A DNA stretch of 64,000 nt, from NCBI GenBank assembly GCA_910589055.1, contig CAJURN010000017.1, positions 4,297-68,296 on the forward strand, read 5' to 3'. Origin of the DNA: an uncultured Muribaculaceae bacterium. GTDB taxonomy: Bacteria > Bacteroidota > Bacteroidia > Bacteroidales > Muribaculaceae. Shown here piece after piece: positions 31,475 to 40,731 of the stretch (positions are counted from its first letter, which is position 1; every line of letters begins with the position of its first letter). Made by a program: the position numbers and the translations under genes. The notes below the pieces were generated by a model. The model saw only the letters and a program-made list of their open reading frames with translations, searched no databases and was not told the origin of the DNA.

Positions 31475-32464
31475 ATGGTGAGTAAAAAAATGTATCTGCC
31501 GCTAATTTCGGTATTAATTTTGATATTTGCAAGTTGTAAGGATGATTTTGTTATAAATGATGGTTCGGTGTGGGCTACGGGCTATCATATTGTATATCGT
31601 AGCGACGCTGATTTGCATGACTCGGTGCGTGTGGAGCTCGAGCGCGTGGAGATGTCGCTTTCGATGTTCAAGGATGAATCCACCGTGTCGCGTATCAATT
31701 CCAATTCCACCACGCTTTCCGACCCGATGTTCCGGGAGCTTTTTGAGTCGGCCCGGACGGTGTATTCGCTCTCTGACGGCGCTTTTGATCCTACGGTAGG
31801 GCCGCTTGTGGAGTTGTGGGGCTTTGGGCGCAACCGCAATCCGCGCATCCCTTCGGGTGACGAAATCGCTGATGCTCTGGAAGCGGTCGGCTTTGGCGAT
31901 TGCCATATCGACAGCATGGGGGCGGTTGTGAAAAAATCACCTGCTACTGTCTTCGACTTCTCGGCCATAGCGAAGGGTTTCGGAGTGGATATGGTGGCTC
32001 GGATGCTCGAGCGCAACGGATGCCGTGATTATATGGTGGAAATCGGTGGAGAGATATGCGTGTCGGGTCTGAACGCTAAAGGACGCCCGTGGCGAATACA
32101 GATTGATGCCCCTGTGCCTGCTGATACTCCCGCCGACCTGCATCGTCGTCTTACCGTCAAGGAGCTTGGCCCGGAGCCTGTGGCTATTGCCACCTCGGGC
32201 AACTACCGCAATTTCCGTACCGACTCGCTCGGTCAGGTAATCGGTCACACCATGAATCCCAAAACCGGTTATCCCGTGGCTACTGCCACGCTGAGTGCCA
32301 CGGTGCTTGCTCGGGAATGTGTGCTTGCCGATGCTCTCGCCACGGCCTGCATGGCTATGGAAGCGGACAGCGCGCTTGCCATGCTTTCCCGCTGTCCCGG
32401 CGTGGAAGGCCTGCTTGTGCTTTCCGACGGCAATGGAGGATATGTTTTGAGGATGAACGATTAA
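31475..32464 (+). CDS. apbE: FAD:protein FMN transferase (ApbE), lipoprotein
   Basis: About 329 residues. The signal MVSKKMYLPLISVLILIFASC ends in a lipobox. ApbE motifs are GAFDPTVGPLVELWGFG, DFSAIAKGFGVDMVARMLE, YMVEIGGEICVSG, and GHTMNPKTGYPV, with the Mg-binding region CVLADALATACMAME. It attaches FMN to threonine in flavoproteins such as Na+-translocating NADH:quinone reductase and RNF subunits in the periplasm. An ATG at 31466 is an alternative start. It appears monocistronic. Confidence 0.9.
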   Translation: MVSKKMYLPLISVLILIFASCKDDFVINDGSVWATGYHIVYRSDADLHDSVRVELERVEMSLSMFKDESTVSRINSNSTTLSDPMFRELFESARTVYSLSDGAFDPTVGPLVELWGFGRNRNPRIPSGDEIADALEAVGFGDCHIDSMGAVVKKSPATVFDFSAIAKGFGVDMVARMLERNGCRDYMVEIGGEICVSGLNAKGRPWRIQIDAPVPADTPADLHRRLTVKELGPEPVAIATSGNYRNFRTDSLGQVIGHTMNPKTGYPVATATLSATVLARECVLADALATACMAMEADSALAMLSRCPGVEGLLVLSDGNGGYVLRMND

Positions 32465-32477
32465 GGATTAAAGATTA
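32465..32477. repeat. Second occurrence of the GGATTAAAGATTA motif
   Basis: It is identical over 13 bases to the tandem repeat unit at 17878-17911 and lies directly after the apbE stop codon. Confidence 0.5.
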
Positions 32478-32537
32478 GGGTTTGGCAAAATAGTTGTGTA
32501 TGTGCGAAATACGCGACACTTGCGCGACTATAAGCTG

Positions 32538-32568
32538 TTGTATTAATCGGAAGATTTCTTTAGCTTTG
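32538..32568 (+). promoter_or_regulatory. Promoter of the 270-residue secreted protein gene
   Basis: TTG (32538-32540), a 20-bp spacer and TAGCTTTG (32561-32568), 70 bases before the chosen ATG. Confidence 0.65.
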
Positions 32569-32637
32569 CCCCGGTGTGAATCTCATGCTGATTTATGCCG
32601 GTATAATTAATACATCCTACTTATGTTAAATCCGATT

Positions 32638-33450
32638 ATGAAAAAGTTTTTATTATCGTTTACTCTTTCCACTGCCTTTGCAATGCCGTTGTTGGCCGAT
32701 AATCCGCTGTTAGAACCTGTTGTTTGGGATTATGGACTTGGCTTTGACTTTATTCCATCGGTGTTTTCCTATGATGGAAAAACGCAATTGCTTATTAGAG
32801 ACGAAGATGGCTTCGCTATTCTCGACAGTGATTTCCGGAAATCGAAAACGATTCTGACTAATTCATCGCCGGTTATAGAGCCATATTGCAAAAATCCGGA
32901 ACTGCTGGCAACGGATGATTTAGATTTGCCTCTGACGCAGACATTGTTCAATTCAGACAGTCACTATGAGTATATGTTGGAGGACGGAAAATCCGGTTTT
33001 AAGATTGTCAACGACGAAGGCAGGATATTACAGACAGTTAATTTCCCTCCGGATTATTATGATGGTTATATTGAATACAATCTCTGGAATATTAATGATG
33101 AGTATTTTTTATTTGTGGATACGTGGGGTAGCGGAGACATCCTTGTTTACAAAATCAACCGTTCGGACAGCGGCACACCTCTCACTTATTCGGGAAAGAT
33201 GAAAAGCCGTATGGCGGTGTCTCCCCGGACTGCCCGACGTAGCATGCCTGTGACGGTCTCGTTGGATGGCGATGCCGATTATTCCGATATTCAGTTGGTT
33301 GACGAATCGGGACGCACGATAATGTCTATGCCTGTGAATGGGCAGACGTCAATCGTGATTGAAACATCGTCGCTGCGCAGCGGTATGTATATCGTCCGCG
33401 CAACGGGCGATGCCGGTGAGCAGGAAGCCTGCAAAATAATAATCCGTTGA
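32638..33450 (+). CDS. Secreted protein with type IX-like sorting domain
   Basis: About 270 residues from ATG 32638 (MKKFLLSFTLSTAFAMPLLA signal peptide). The N-terminal body is beta-rich and may be a small propeller-like fold (DFIPSVFSYDGKTQLLIRDE, NINDEYFLFVDTWGSGDILV). The last 75 residues (DIQLVDESGRTIMSMPVNGQ ... LRSGMYIVRATGDAGEQEAC) are a type IX secretion sorting domain. The gene is more AT-rich than its neighbours. No enzymatic motif was seen; function unknown. Confidence 0.72.
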   Translation: MKKFLLSFTLSTAFAMPLLADNPLLEPVVWDYGLGFDFIPSVFSYDGKTQLLIRDEDGFAILDSDFRKSKTILTNSSPVIEPYCKNPELLATDDLDLPLTQTLFNSDSHYEYMLEDGKSGFKIVNDEGRILQTVNFPPDYYDGYIEYNLWNINDEYFLFVDTWGSGDILVYKINRSDSGTPLTYSGKMKSRMAVSPRTARRSMPVTVSLDGDADYSDIQLVDESGRTIMSMPVNGQTSIVIETSSLRSGMYIVRATGDAGEQEACKIIIR

Positions 33451-33458
33451 GCTTTACT

Positions 33459-33500
33459 CCCCTACTGTGTGCTCCGCTTTCAGGCGGAAGTGTGCGCGGG
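33459..33500. repeat. Decayed relative of REP module B
   Basis: CCCC...GTGTGCTCCGC and GCGGAAGTGTGCGCGGG keep the outer arms and spacing of module B at 13343-13381, but the inner sequence has drifted. Assignment is tentative. Confidence 0.35.
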
Positions 33501-33511
33501 TTAAATACAAC

Positions 33512-33552
33512 AAAAAAACTCCGCCGCGGATGAGTCCGGGCGGAGTTTTTTT
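33512..33552. terminator. Bidirectional terminator beside eno
   Basis: AAAAACTCCGCC pairs with GGCGGAGTTTTT around a 15-17-base loop, with A-run and T-run on either side. Confidence 0.85.
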
Positions 33553-33576
33553 TGTTATGCTTGAATCCTTGGAGGA

Positions 33577-34869
33577 TTATTCGGCACGTTTGGTCTTTTT
33601 GCCATAGCCGTAGCGGGCAGCGGAACCGAGTTCTTCTTCGATGCGGAGAAGCTGGTTGTACTTAGCCATACGGTCGGAACGGCTTGCAGAACCGGTCTTG
33701 ATCTGACCTGCGTTGGTAGCAACGGCGATGTCGGCGATAGTAGCGTCTTCGGTTTCGCCGGAACGGTGGGAGATAACAGCGGTGTAGTTGTTGCGCTGTG
33801 CGAGCTCAACGGCACGGAGAGTTTCGGTGAGCGAGCCGATCTGGTTAACCTTAACGAGGATAGAGTTTGCGCAGCCGAGTTCGATACCCTTTTCGAGGTA
33901 CTTGACGTTGGTAACGAAGAGGTCGTCACCTACGAGCTGGCACTTGTTGCCGATGAGGTCGGTGAGAATCTTCCAGCCTTCCCAGTCGCCTTCAGCCATA
34001 CCGTCTTCGATAGAGTCGATGGGGTATTTTTCAACGAGTTCTTTGAGGAACTGAGCCTGCTGTTCGGAAGTGAGCTTGGGAGCGTTTGCACCCTGCTTCC
34101 ATGTGTAGTCGTAAACGCCGTCCTTGTAGAATTCGGAAGAAGCGCAGTCAAGACCGATTGTAACGTCCTTACCGGGAACGTAACCTGCCTTTTCGATAGC
34201 CTGGAGGATAACGTTGAGAGCGTCTTCAGTTCCGTCGAGAGTGGGAGCGAAACCACCTTCGTCACCTACTGCGGTGCTGAGGCCGCGAGCCTTGAGAACG
34301 GATTTGAGGTTGTGGAATACTTCAGTACCCATGCGGATGCCTTCTTTGAAGGAAGCAGCGCCGATGGGACGGATCATGAATTCCTGGAAGCAGATGGGGG
34401 CGTCGGAGTGAGCGCCACCGTTGATGATGTTCATCATCGGAACGGGAAGAACGTAAGTGTTGCAACCGCCGATGTATTTGTAAAGGGGAAGGTCGAGGTA
34501 GTCGGCAGCAGCCTTGGCAACGGCGAGAGATACACCGAGGATGGCGTTTGCACCGAGGTTGGACTTGGTGTCGGTGCCGTCGAGGGCGAGCATGGTTTCG
34601 TCGATTGCGATCTGGTCGAGAGCGCTCATGCCTACGAGAGCCTGTGCGATGGGGCCGTTTACGTTGGCAACGGCTTTCTGTACGCCTTTGCCCATGTAGC
34701 GGTTCTTGTCGCCGTCGCGGAGTTCGAGGGCTTCGTTAACGCCGGTAGAAGCTCCGGAGGGAACGGAAGCACGGCCTTTTGCGCCGGATTCGAGGATTAC
34801 GTCTACTTCTACTGTGGGGTTGCCGCGTGAATCGAGCACCTCACGTCCAATGATTTTTTCGATTTTCAT
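33577..34869 (-). CDS. eno: Enolase
   Basis: 430 residues, full length. Hallmarks are SVPSGASTGVNEALELRDGD near the N-terminus, the metal ligands in IGLDCASSEF and SIEDGMAEGDWEGW, LVGDDLFVTN, and the catalytic VISHRSGETEDATIADIAVA and KTGSASRSDRMAKYNQLLRI. It converts 2-phosphoglycerate to phosphoenolpyruvate in glycolysis. The promoter-like TAAATTTG lies about 75 bases upstream. Codon use is strongly biased, as expected for a highly expressed gene. Confidence 0.98.
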   Translation of the reverse strand: MKIEKIIGREVLDSRGNPTVEVDVILESGAKGRASVPSGASTGVNEALELRDGDKNRYMGKGVQKAVANVNGPIAQALVGMSALDQIAIDETMLALDGTDTKSNLGANAILGVSLAVAKAAADYLDLPLYKYIGGCNTYVLPVPMMNIINGGAHSDAPICFQEFMIRPIGAASFKEGIRMGTEVFHNLKSVLKARGLSTAVGDEGGFAPTLDGTEDALNVILQAIEKAGYVPGKDVTIGLDCASSEFYKDGVYDYTWKQGANAPKLTSEQQAQFLKELVEKYPIDSIEDGMAEGDWEGWKILTDLIGNKCQLVGDDLFVTNVKYLEKGIELGCANSILVKVNQIGSLTETLRAVELAQRNNYTAVISHRSGETEDATIADIAVATNAGQIKTGSASRSDRMAKYNQLLRIEEELGSAARYGYGKKTKRAE

Positions 34870-34945
34870 AATTAAAAATAATTACTTTATACCTTGGTAT
34901 ATGGTGTTTTAGTGAGTTTTGTCAATTGTAAGACTCTTTACGGGG

Positions 34946-34953
34946 CAAATTTA
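34946..34953 (-). promoter_or_regulatory. -7 box for eno
   Basis: TAAATTTG on the minus strand, about 77 bases upstream of the start. No exact -33 match. Confidence 0.5.
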
Positions 34954-35036
34954 CTAATTTTTATTGAACTTAGGAAATGCGCTGTATAATTTTCATGGAA
35001 AATTTTCAGGAGTTCGGCAATCTGAATATTTTTCGC

Positions 35037-35044
35037 TAATTTTG
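35037..35044 (+). promoter_or_regulatory. -7 box for the NAD(P)HX repair operon
   Basis: TAATTTTG on the plus strand, 48 bases upstream of ATG 35093; divergent from eno. Confidence 0.5.
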
Positions 35045-35092
35045 CAAATCATGTGCCGGAGGTCTGATTTTTTCCCGGTACGGTATTTCTGA

Positions 35093-36661
35093 ATGAACAT
35101 ATACTCTCCCGAAGATATAGAACTTGTGATGTCGCGCCTGCTCGGAAATGAAGCGGGCGACGACGTGGAATCCGGTATCGGTGAAGAGTCCCGGCAGGAG
35201 TTTATCGCCAAGGTGGGCCAGGAAGTGGCCGCTGCGGTGACTGCCGAAAGAGGACGACGCGACCGGACGGTGATTTTTGCCGGGAGCGACATCTGCGGTG
35301 CCTACGCTCTCGAGACGGCGATTTCCCTGCATCGTCTTGGCGAGGCCGCCGAGGTGTATCTTATAAATATAGGCGGCAACCGTCTTACGCCTGACTGCCG
35401 TGCGGCCCGTGAGCGTTTTGTGGCCGAGTTCGGCGAGGATTTCCTTTTCGAGACCACAGGGCTTCAGCTCCAACTTCCGGATATCGACAGCGGCGTGGTC
35501 GTGGTCGACGGTCTTTTCGGACATGAACATTCCGGCCCGCTCATGGGTGGCTACCAGCATCTTGCGCGCTTTATCAATGAATCGGATGCTTTCGTGGTGT
35601 CCATAGACCTTCCTTCGGGTATGTCGACCGACCTGTCGGTGGGTATGATAAACCGCAACATCATCCATGCCGATGTCACCTTGACTCTCGTTGGTCCCAC
35701 GGCTGCCTTCTACATGCCTGAGAACGCCGAACTTCTCGGTCGCTGGCGTGTGCTGCCCGTCATCACCGACCGCAGTGTGTTCAAGGACATAAAATCCACG
35801 GTCAAGCTCGTGGAAGCGCGTCATGTTAAGAATATCCTGCCCGAACGCGACAGATTCGCCTCCAAGGCCGACCTCGGCGATGCCATACTCTTTGCAGGCT
35901 CGTACGGTATGCTCGGGGCTGCCGTGCTCGCAACACGTGCGGCATTGCGCTCAGGCTGCGGCAAGGTGACGTGTTTCGGTCCGAGATGCGGTTTTTTCGT
36001 GATGCAGACTTCGGCTCCGTGCGCAATGTATGAGACCGACGGAAGCGATATGGATATCCACCATTTCGAGCTGTCGAGGAATTACGACGGCATAGGAATT
36101 GGCCCCGGCATAGGACGCTCCGACGCCACGGTGCGCGGTCTTGAATCTTTTCTGAAGGCTGCCGGAGCATCCTCGAAACCCCTCGTGCTCGATGCCGATG
36201 CGCTCAACTGCATAGCGCTGCGGCCTGCGATGCTCGATTTTGTGCCTGTCAACTCTGTGCTTACACCCCATCCAGGCGAGTTCGACCGTCTTTTCGGCAC
36301 GCAGCCCTCGTCGGCAGCCCGCTTGCTTAAAGCCGTGGAAATGGCGCGGAAACATTCGCTGATAATCGTGCTCAAAGGCCATTACACGGCCACGGTGTGG
36401 CCCGACGGTTCGGTAATCCTGAACTCATCCGGCACGGAGGCTCTTGCCACCGCAGGCAGCGGCGATGTGCTCACCGGATTGCTCACCGGATTCATAGCCC
36501 AGGGAATACACCCGGCATATGCTGCCGTGGCCGCGGTTTATATCCACGGCCTGGCAGGACACATGGCCCGCAACCGCCACGGAGTGCGCGGTGTCACGGC
36601 CGAAGATCTTACGCAATATATAGGAATGGCTATCGAAGCCGTTGTTTCTCCCAATAAATGA
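35093..36661 (+). CDS. nnrD: NAD(P)H-hydrate dehydratase with degenerate epimerase domain (NnrD/NnrE fusion)
   Basis: 522 residues. The C-terminal half (about 235-515) is an ADP-dependent NAD(P)HX dehydratase with GIGIGPGIGRS, LTPHPGEFDRLFG, VLKGHYTATVWPDG and ATAGSGDVLTGLLTGFIAQG. The N-terminal half has the epimerase fold (GLFGHEHSGPL and SIDLPSGMSTD), but the nucleotide-binding G-P-G-N-N-G-G-D-G reads FAGSDICGA (about 62-70), so epimerase activity is doubtful. The pair normally repairs hydrated NAD(P)H. The stop codon overlaps the ATG of the DUF4831 gene (ATGA), marking an operon of three genes. Confidence 0.88.
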   Translation: MNIYSPEDIELVMSRLLGNEAGDDVESGIGEESRQEFIAKVGQEVAAAVTAERGRRDRTVIFAGSDICGAYALETAISLHRLGEAAEVYLINIGGNRLTPDCRAARERFVAEFGEDFLFETTGLQLQLPDIDSGVVVVDGLFGHEHSGPLMGGYQHLARFINESDAFVVSIDLPSGMSTDLSVGMINRNIIHADVTLTLVGPTAAFYMPENAELLGRWRVLPVITDRSVFKDIKSTVKLVEARHVKNILPERDRFASKADLGDAILFAGSYGMLGAAVLATRAALRSGCGKVTCFGPRCGFFVMQTSAPCAMYETDGSDMDIHHFELSRNYDGIGIGPGIGRSDATVRGLESFLKAAGASSKPLVLDADALNCIALRPAMLDFVPVNSVLTPHPGEFDRLFGTQPSSAARLLKAVEMARKHSLIIVLKGHYTATVWPDGSVILNSSGTEALATAGSGDVLTGLLTGFIAQGIHPAYAAVAAVYIHGLAGHMARNRHGVRGVTAEDLTQYIGMAIEAVVSPNK

Positions 36662-37782
36662 ACTATATGAAAACACTTACCAAAGTTGTCAGAAACATAA
36701 TGGCCGCAACATGTATCGCGGCCGGTGGAATACTTCCCGCCATCCCTGCGGCAGCCCAGACCTCGCAAAGGCTCGATGCGGGAAAGGCGAGCGAGTATGG
36801 ACTTGTGTACAGCCTTCCGCTCACGGTGCTCGACATCGTGCTTGAAGCGGAACTGACCGAGGAAAATCCCGGCGAGTTCCAGAACTATGCGCGCCGCTAT
36901 CTCGGAGTCGAGGACGCCGTGCGCACTCCTTCACGCTCAGCATCGCTCAAAAGCGCCGTTGTGCTTACCCGCGGTGTGGCCGACTCCGGCAACCGCTGGC
37001 TTGCTCAGTTCAAGGCCGGTTCAACGCCATTCATGATTCTCAATGCCGACAACGTACCTGTTGCAATCAACACCGAGGACGTTCCCGCGGTGGAAGAACC
37101 TGCTCTTCCGCAGGCAAAGGATGCGGCTCCCAATCCGTTGCAGACCGAGGCTGCGCGTCAGGCTGTTACGCAGGACATGGCCCGCAGCTCCTCAGTATCG
37201 AAAAAGGCCGAACTGGCATCGCAACGCATTTTCGAACTCCGCGAGACGCGTTCCGACATACTTTCGGGTCAGTCGGACAACACACCTCCCGACGGTCAGG
37301 CGATGAAGCTCGTGCTTGATAATCTTTCGGCTCAGGAAGCTGCTCTGACAGCTATGTTTGCCGGAACAAGAAGCACACGCACGGTTGTTACCCGTGTGAC
37401 CCTCGAACCTGACAGCACCGATATTTCAGGCAAGGTGATTGCGCGCCTTTCGTCGGTCGACGGTTTTGTGGATGCCGACAATCTTTCCGGCGCGCCTGTC
37501 ACTGTGAATGTCACCGTGCTGGATGAAGGCCGTCTGCCTGTAAATGAAAAAGGTGAGGTGAAGCGTTTCCCCAAGGGTGGCGTGGCTTACACAATTCCCG
37601 GCACCGCGCTTGTAGAGGTGTGCTACGATGGCCGTACGATAGCCTCCGTAGAGGTGCCCTTGGCTCAGTTGGGCGTGACTTTCGGGCTTGATCCCGCGCT
37701 CTTCACCGATAAGAAATCTCCGTCGAAAGTTATTTTTGATTCCGCAACCGGGGCGGTCGTGACTCTCGGTCCTGCTAACTGA
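36658..37782 (+). CDS. DUF4831 family secreted protein
   Basis: 374 residues. A signal peptide (about 1-33, ending AIPAAAQ) precedes a conserved start YGLVYSLPLTVLDIVLEAEL and YARRYLGVEDAV, which match the Bacteroidetes DUF4831 family. The middle contains SQRIFELRETRSDILSG, another family block. Function unknown; probably periplasmic. It overlaps the preceding dehydratase gene by four bases and the following TPR gene by one base, so the three are translationally coupled. Confidence 0.75.
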   Translation: MNYMKTLTKVVRNIMAATCIAAGGILPAIPAAAQTSQRLDAGKASEYGLVYSLPLTVLDIVLEAELTEENPGEFQNYARRYLGVEDAVRTPSRSASLKSAVVLTRGVADSGNRWLAQFKAGSTPFMILNADNVPVAINTEDVPAVEEPALPQAKDAAPNPLQTEAARQAVTQDMARSSSVSKKAELASQRIFELRETRSDILSGQSDNTPPDGQAMKLVLDNLSAQEAALTAMFAGTRSTRTVVTRVTLEPDSTDISGKVIARLSSVDGFVDADNLSGAPVTVNVTVLDEGRLPVNEKGEVKRFPKGGVAYTIPGTALVEVCYDGRTIASVEVPLAQLGVTFGLDPALFTDKKSPSKVIFDSATGAVVTLGPAN

Positions 37783-38045
37783 TGGATGCGCGCGTACAGG
37801 CTCTTGTTAGCGCCGGAGATATTTCCGGAGCCATCCGTGAGCTTTCGGCCATGATAGAGGCCGCGCCGGATGCCGGATTGTATTACGACCGTGGTCGTCT
37901 GCGGTGGAAGTGTGACGACCGGGCCGGAGCCATAAGTGATTACTGTGCGGCTGTGGAGCTTGACCCTGCTTCGCCTGCGGCGGAGGCTCTCGACATGGCC
38001 CGTCAGGTGATGGATTTCTATCATCGCGACCTCTACAATCCCTGA
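37782..38045 (+). CDS. Small TPR-like protein, 87 residues
   Basis: 87 residues, all helical. Two TPR-like repeats are visible: VSAGDISGAIRELSAMIEAA and YYDRGRLRWKCDDRAGAISD followed by YCAAVELDPASPAAEALDMA. There is no signal peptide. It starts in the stop codon of the DUF4831 gene (TGATG) and its 3' end overlaps the convergent methyltransferase gene by 13 bases. A protein-interaction role is likely from the fold; no partner is known. Confidence 0.72.
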   Translation: MDARVQALVSAGDISGAIRELSAMIEAAPDAGLYYDRGRLRWKCDDRAGAISDYCAAVELDPASPAAEALDMARQVMDFYHRDLYNP

Positions 38046-39250
38046 CCTACGATGAGAATACGCTCGCCGCGGTAGTCGGTGACTCCGAACAGGCGCAGTG
38101 TACCGCCGTCGCTCACGCCGAGTTTGGCGCGGAGTGCGTCGGCTGTCATGCCGAAGTTGCGCGCTGTAACGCTGATGCGCGGATATTCGCGGCGGAAGCG
38201 TTTGATGTGTTTCGACGCGTAGGGCAGCACGCGGATTATTTTCAGAATCTGTCCGGGAAAATCCTTGTTCAGTTCAATGCTATGGAAAAGGCGTGTGTTG
38301 GCATGAAACGGTGACACCCCGAAATCCTGCGACAATATTGCCGCTCCCCCTGCTTTCATCACTGCGGGATATGGCTCGTAGATATACCCTCCTTCGGTCG
38401 GAGCGGATGCCGGAAGCGCGTTTGCCGTCGTTTCGTCGTGGCGGGTGAAGGAAAAATCCGTAGCCTGGTCGCGGGTGAGAGTAACGGCGCGGATAATAAC
38501 CTTGTCTTCCTGCGGATTTTCGTTGAAATCCACTACGGCCATAAGTTCCTTACATTCCGTGCTTGTACCGAGAGTTATAACTTCCGCGGGGTGCGGATTC
38601 AGCTCTGCTATCGTGTGGCTGATGTCGAGCATCGGGGAGGCCTTGATGATAAGTTTCCTGCACAATTTGGACAGCTCCGGCAGCATTACCACCACGTCGG
38701 GCTCGCAGCCCTCGAGCGCCCATACCCTCGAGCCGTCGCTGCTGCGCCGGGCGGGGTCGATGAAAGCTACATCGAATCTCACACCGTTTGCAATGACTTT
38801 GGCTGCAAATTCGCGACAGTCGCCGTGTACGGCAGTTATATTCTTCATTCCAAGTCCTGCGGCATTGTATTTCAGGGCTTCAATAAGTTCTTCCTTGCGT
38901 TCGATTACCGTGACTTCGGCTGCCTTGCGGGCGATGTGCAGTGCGTCGATACCCAAGCCTCCGGTAAGGTCAACCACGGTAGCTCCGGCAGGCACGAGCG
39001 ATGCGTGAAATTCGGCCAGGAGATCCGATGTTGACTGTTCGCCCGAGAGTGAGTCGGGAAATATGAAGTCGGGGAAGGCAGTGAGCGTGTCGGCAAGTTT
39101 TTTCGCATACTTGCGCCTTGATTCAATCTGCAGTATCGCTGCGGCAACGTCAAACGGCATCTCGCGTCCGGCGTATTTGAGCCGCAGGGCAGCCGGGTCG
39201 GCATTGATGTTGTCGTTTATCCAGTCGAAGAATTGTTGGGTGTATATCAT
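38033..39250 (-). CDS. Class I SAM-dependent methyltransferase, THUMP-like
   Basis: 405 residues from ATG 39250 (MIYTQQFFDWINDNINADPA). The SAM-binding motif I is VVDLTGGLGIDALHIA, followed by an acidic motif (VTVIERKEELIEAL), GDCREFA, and the catalytic-type FIDPARRSSDGSRVWALEGC. A C-terminal THUMP-like domain holds the last 80 residues. The family probably modifies RNA, but the target is unknown. It is convergent with the TPR gene, overlapping by 13 bases. Confidence 0.82.
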   Translation of the reverse strand: MIYTQQFFDWINDNINADPAALRLKYAGREMPFDVAAAILQIESRRKYAKKLADTLTAFPDFIFPDSLSGEQSTSDLLAEFHASLVPAGATVVDLTGGLGIDALHIARKAAEVTVIERKEELIEALKYNAAGLGMKNITAVHGDCREFAAKVIANGVRFDVAFIDPARRSSDGSRVWALEGCEPDVVVMLPELSKLCRKLIIKASPMLDISHTIAELNPHPAEVITLGTSTECKELMAVVDFNENPQEDKVIIRAVTLTRDQATDFSFTRHDETTANALPASAPTEGGYIYEPYPAVMKAGGAAILSQDFGVSPFHANTRLFHSIELNKDFPGQILKIIRVLPYASKHIKRFRREYPRISVTARNFGMTADALRAKLGVSDGGTLRLFGVTDYRGERILIVGQGL

Positions 39251-39280
39251 ACTCTGATAACAAACTCGGGTGGAGAAAAG

Positions 39281-39315
39281 ATGACGCGATGACTCGGAAT
39301 GAATCATCGCGTCAT
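39281..39315 (-). terminator. Terminator downstream of pgk
   Basis: A perfect 12-bp stem ATGACGCGATGA / TCATCGCGTCAT, followed on the minus strand by CTTTTC. Confidence 0.75.
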
Positions 39316-39336
39316 GTTATAATGTATTATCCGGGA

Positions 39337-40587
39337 TTATTCGCCCTTGATGGCAGCTACGCCGGGGAGAACCTTGCCTTCGATAGCTTCGAGGAGCGCA
39401 CCACCACCGGTGGAAACGTAAGAAACTTCGTCGGCGAGACCGAACTTGTTGACGCATGCTACGGAGTCACCGCCGCCTACGAGAGAGAAAGCTCCGTCCT
39501 TGGTAGCCTCAACCACAGCGTCGGCAATTGCGCGGCTGCCTGCGGTGAAGTTGTCGAATTCAAACACACCTGCGGGGCCGTTCCAAAGGATAGTCTTGGA
39601 GCCGCGGATTGTGTCGGCGAAGAGCTTGCGGGTTTCGGGACCTGCATCAAGACCTTCCCAGCCTTCGGGGATGTCCATTACAGAGCAGATCTGGGTGTTG
39701 GCGTTGTTGTCGAAAGCGTCGGCTGCCACGCAGTCGGTTCCGAGAACGAGGTTCACGCCTTTTTCCTTGGCTTTCTTGATGATGTCGAGGGCGAGATCGA
39801 GCTTGTCATCCTCGCAGATGGAGATACCCACTTTGCCACCGCGTGCTTTGGCGAATGTGTAGGTCATACCGCCGCAGAGGATCAGGTTGTCAACCTTGTC
39901 CATGAGGTTTTCGATGATGCCGATTTTGGTGGAAACCTTTGAGCCGCCCATGATAGCGGTGAAGGGGCGCTTGATGTCCTTGAGGATGTTGTCAACGGCC
40001 TTCACTTCTTTTTCCATGAGGTAGCCGAGCATCTTGTGGTCGGTGTCGAAGTAGTCGGCGATAACAGCTGTTGAAGCGTGACGGCGGTGAGCGGTACCGA
40101 AGGCGTCGTTCACATACACGTCGGCGTAGGAAGCGAGAGTTTTTGCAAATTCTTTCTGACGTTCCTTCATTTCCTTCTTGGCTGCGTCATAAGCGGGGTC
40201 GGCCTTGTCGATGCCAACGGGCTTGCCTTCTTCTTCGGGATAGAAGCGGAGGTTTTCGAGCAGAAGAACCTGACCGGGCTTGAGGGCTGCGGCCATGTCG
40301 GCTGCGGCAGCACAGTCGGGAGCGAACTGTACGTCGGTGCCGAGAGCAGCGGCAACGGCGTCCTTGATCTGCGACAGAGACATTTTGGGGTTTACTTTGC
40401 CTTTGGGCTTGCCCATGTGCGACATGATGATGAGCGAACCGCCGTCGGCAAGAATTTTCTTGAGGGTGGGGAGAGCACCGCGGATACGGGTGTCGTCGGT
40501 GATTTTACCGTTCTCGTCCAGGGGCACATTGAAGTCCACACGGACAATAGCCTTATGGCCTTTGAAGTCGAAGTTGTCGATATTCAT
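39337..40587 (-). CDS. pgk: Phosphoglycerate kinase
   Basis: 416 residues. Signature AIVRVDFNVPLDENGKITDD, the LIIMSHMGKPKG loop, LLLENLRFYPEEEG, GGSKVSTKIGIIENLMDKVD and the nucleotide-binding GGGDSVACVNKFGLAD and YVSTGGGALLEAIEG. It transfers phosphate from 1,3-bisphosphoglycerate to ADP in glycolysis. It is monocistronic with a -7 box 40 bases upstream and a terminator; codon bias is high. Confidence 0.98.
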   Translation of the reverse strand: MNIDNFDFKGHKAIVRVDFNVPLDENGKITDDTRIRGALPTLKKILADGGSLIIMSHMGKPKGKVNPKMSLSQIKDAVAAALGTDVQFAPDCAAAADMAAALKPGQVLLLENLRFYPEEEGKPVGIDKADPAYDAAKKEMKERQKEFAKTLASYADVYVNDAFGTAHRRHASTAVIADYFDTDHKMLGYLMEKEVKAVDNILKDIKRPFTAIMGGSKVSTKIGIIENLMDKVDNLILCGGMTYTFAKARGGKVGISICEDDKLDLALDIIKKAKEKGVNLVLGTDCVAADAFDNNANTQICSVMDIPEGWEGLDAGPETRKLFADTIRGSKTILWNGPAGVFEFDNFTAGSRAIADAVVEATKDGAFSLVGGGDSVACVNKFGLADEVSYVSTGGGALLEAIEGKVLPGVAAIKGE

Positions 40588-40626
40588 TTCGTGAATTGTT
40601 AGAATTGTTGGTTTCAGTTACGATTG

Positions 40627-40634
40627 CAAATTTA
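40627..40634 (-). promoter_or_regulatory. -7 box for pgk
   Basis: TAAATTTG on the minus strand, 40 bases upstream of the start codon. Confidence 0.55.
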
Positions 40635-40731
40635 CATTATTTTTTCGGAATATTCTCACTTTTCCGAATAGTATTCTGTTTGATAAACAGTGCGAATTTG
40701 ATTACACACGAGCTTGAACGTAAAAACAGAT

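Noticed and set aside
33766..34830. 354-codon open frame on the plus strand opposite eno
   Set aside because: It is the antisense shadow of enolase. Enolase motifs are complete on the minus strand, and the plus frame has no domain or signal.
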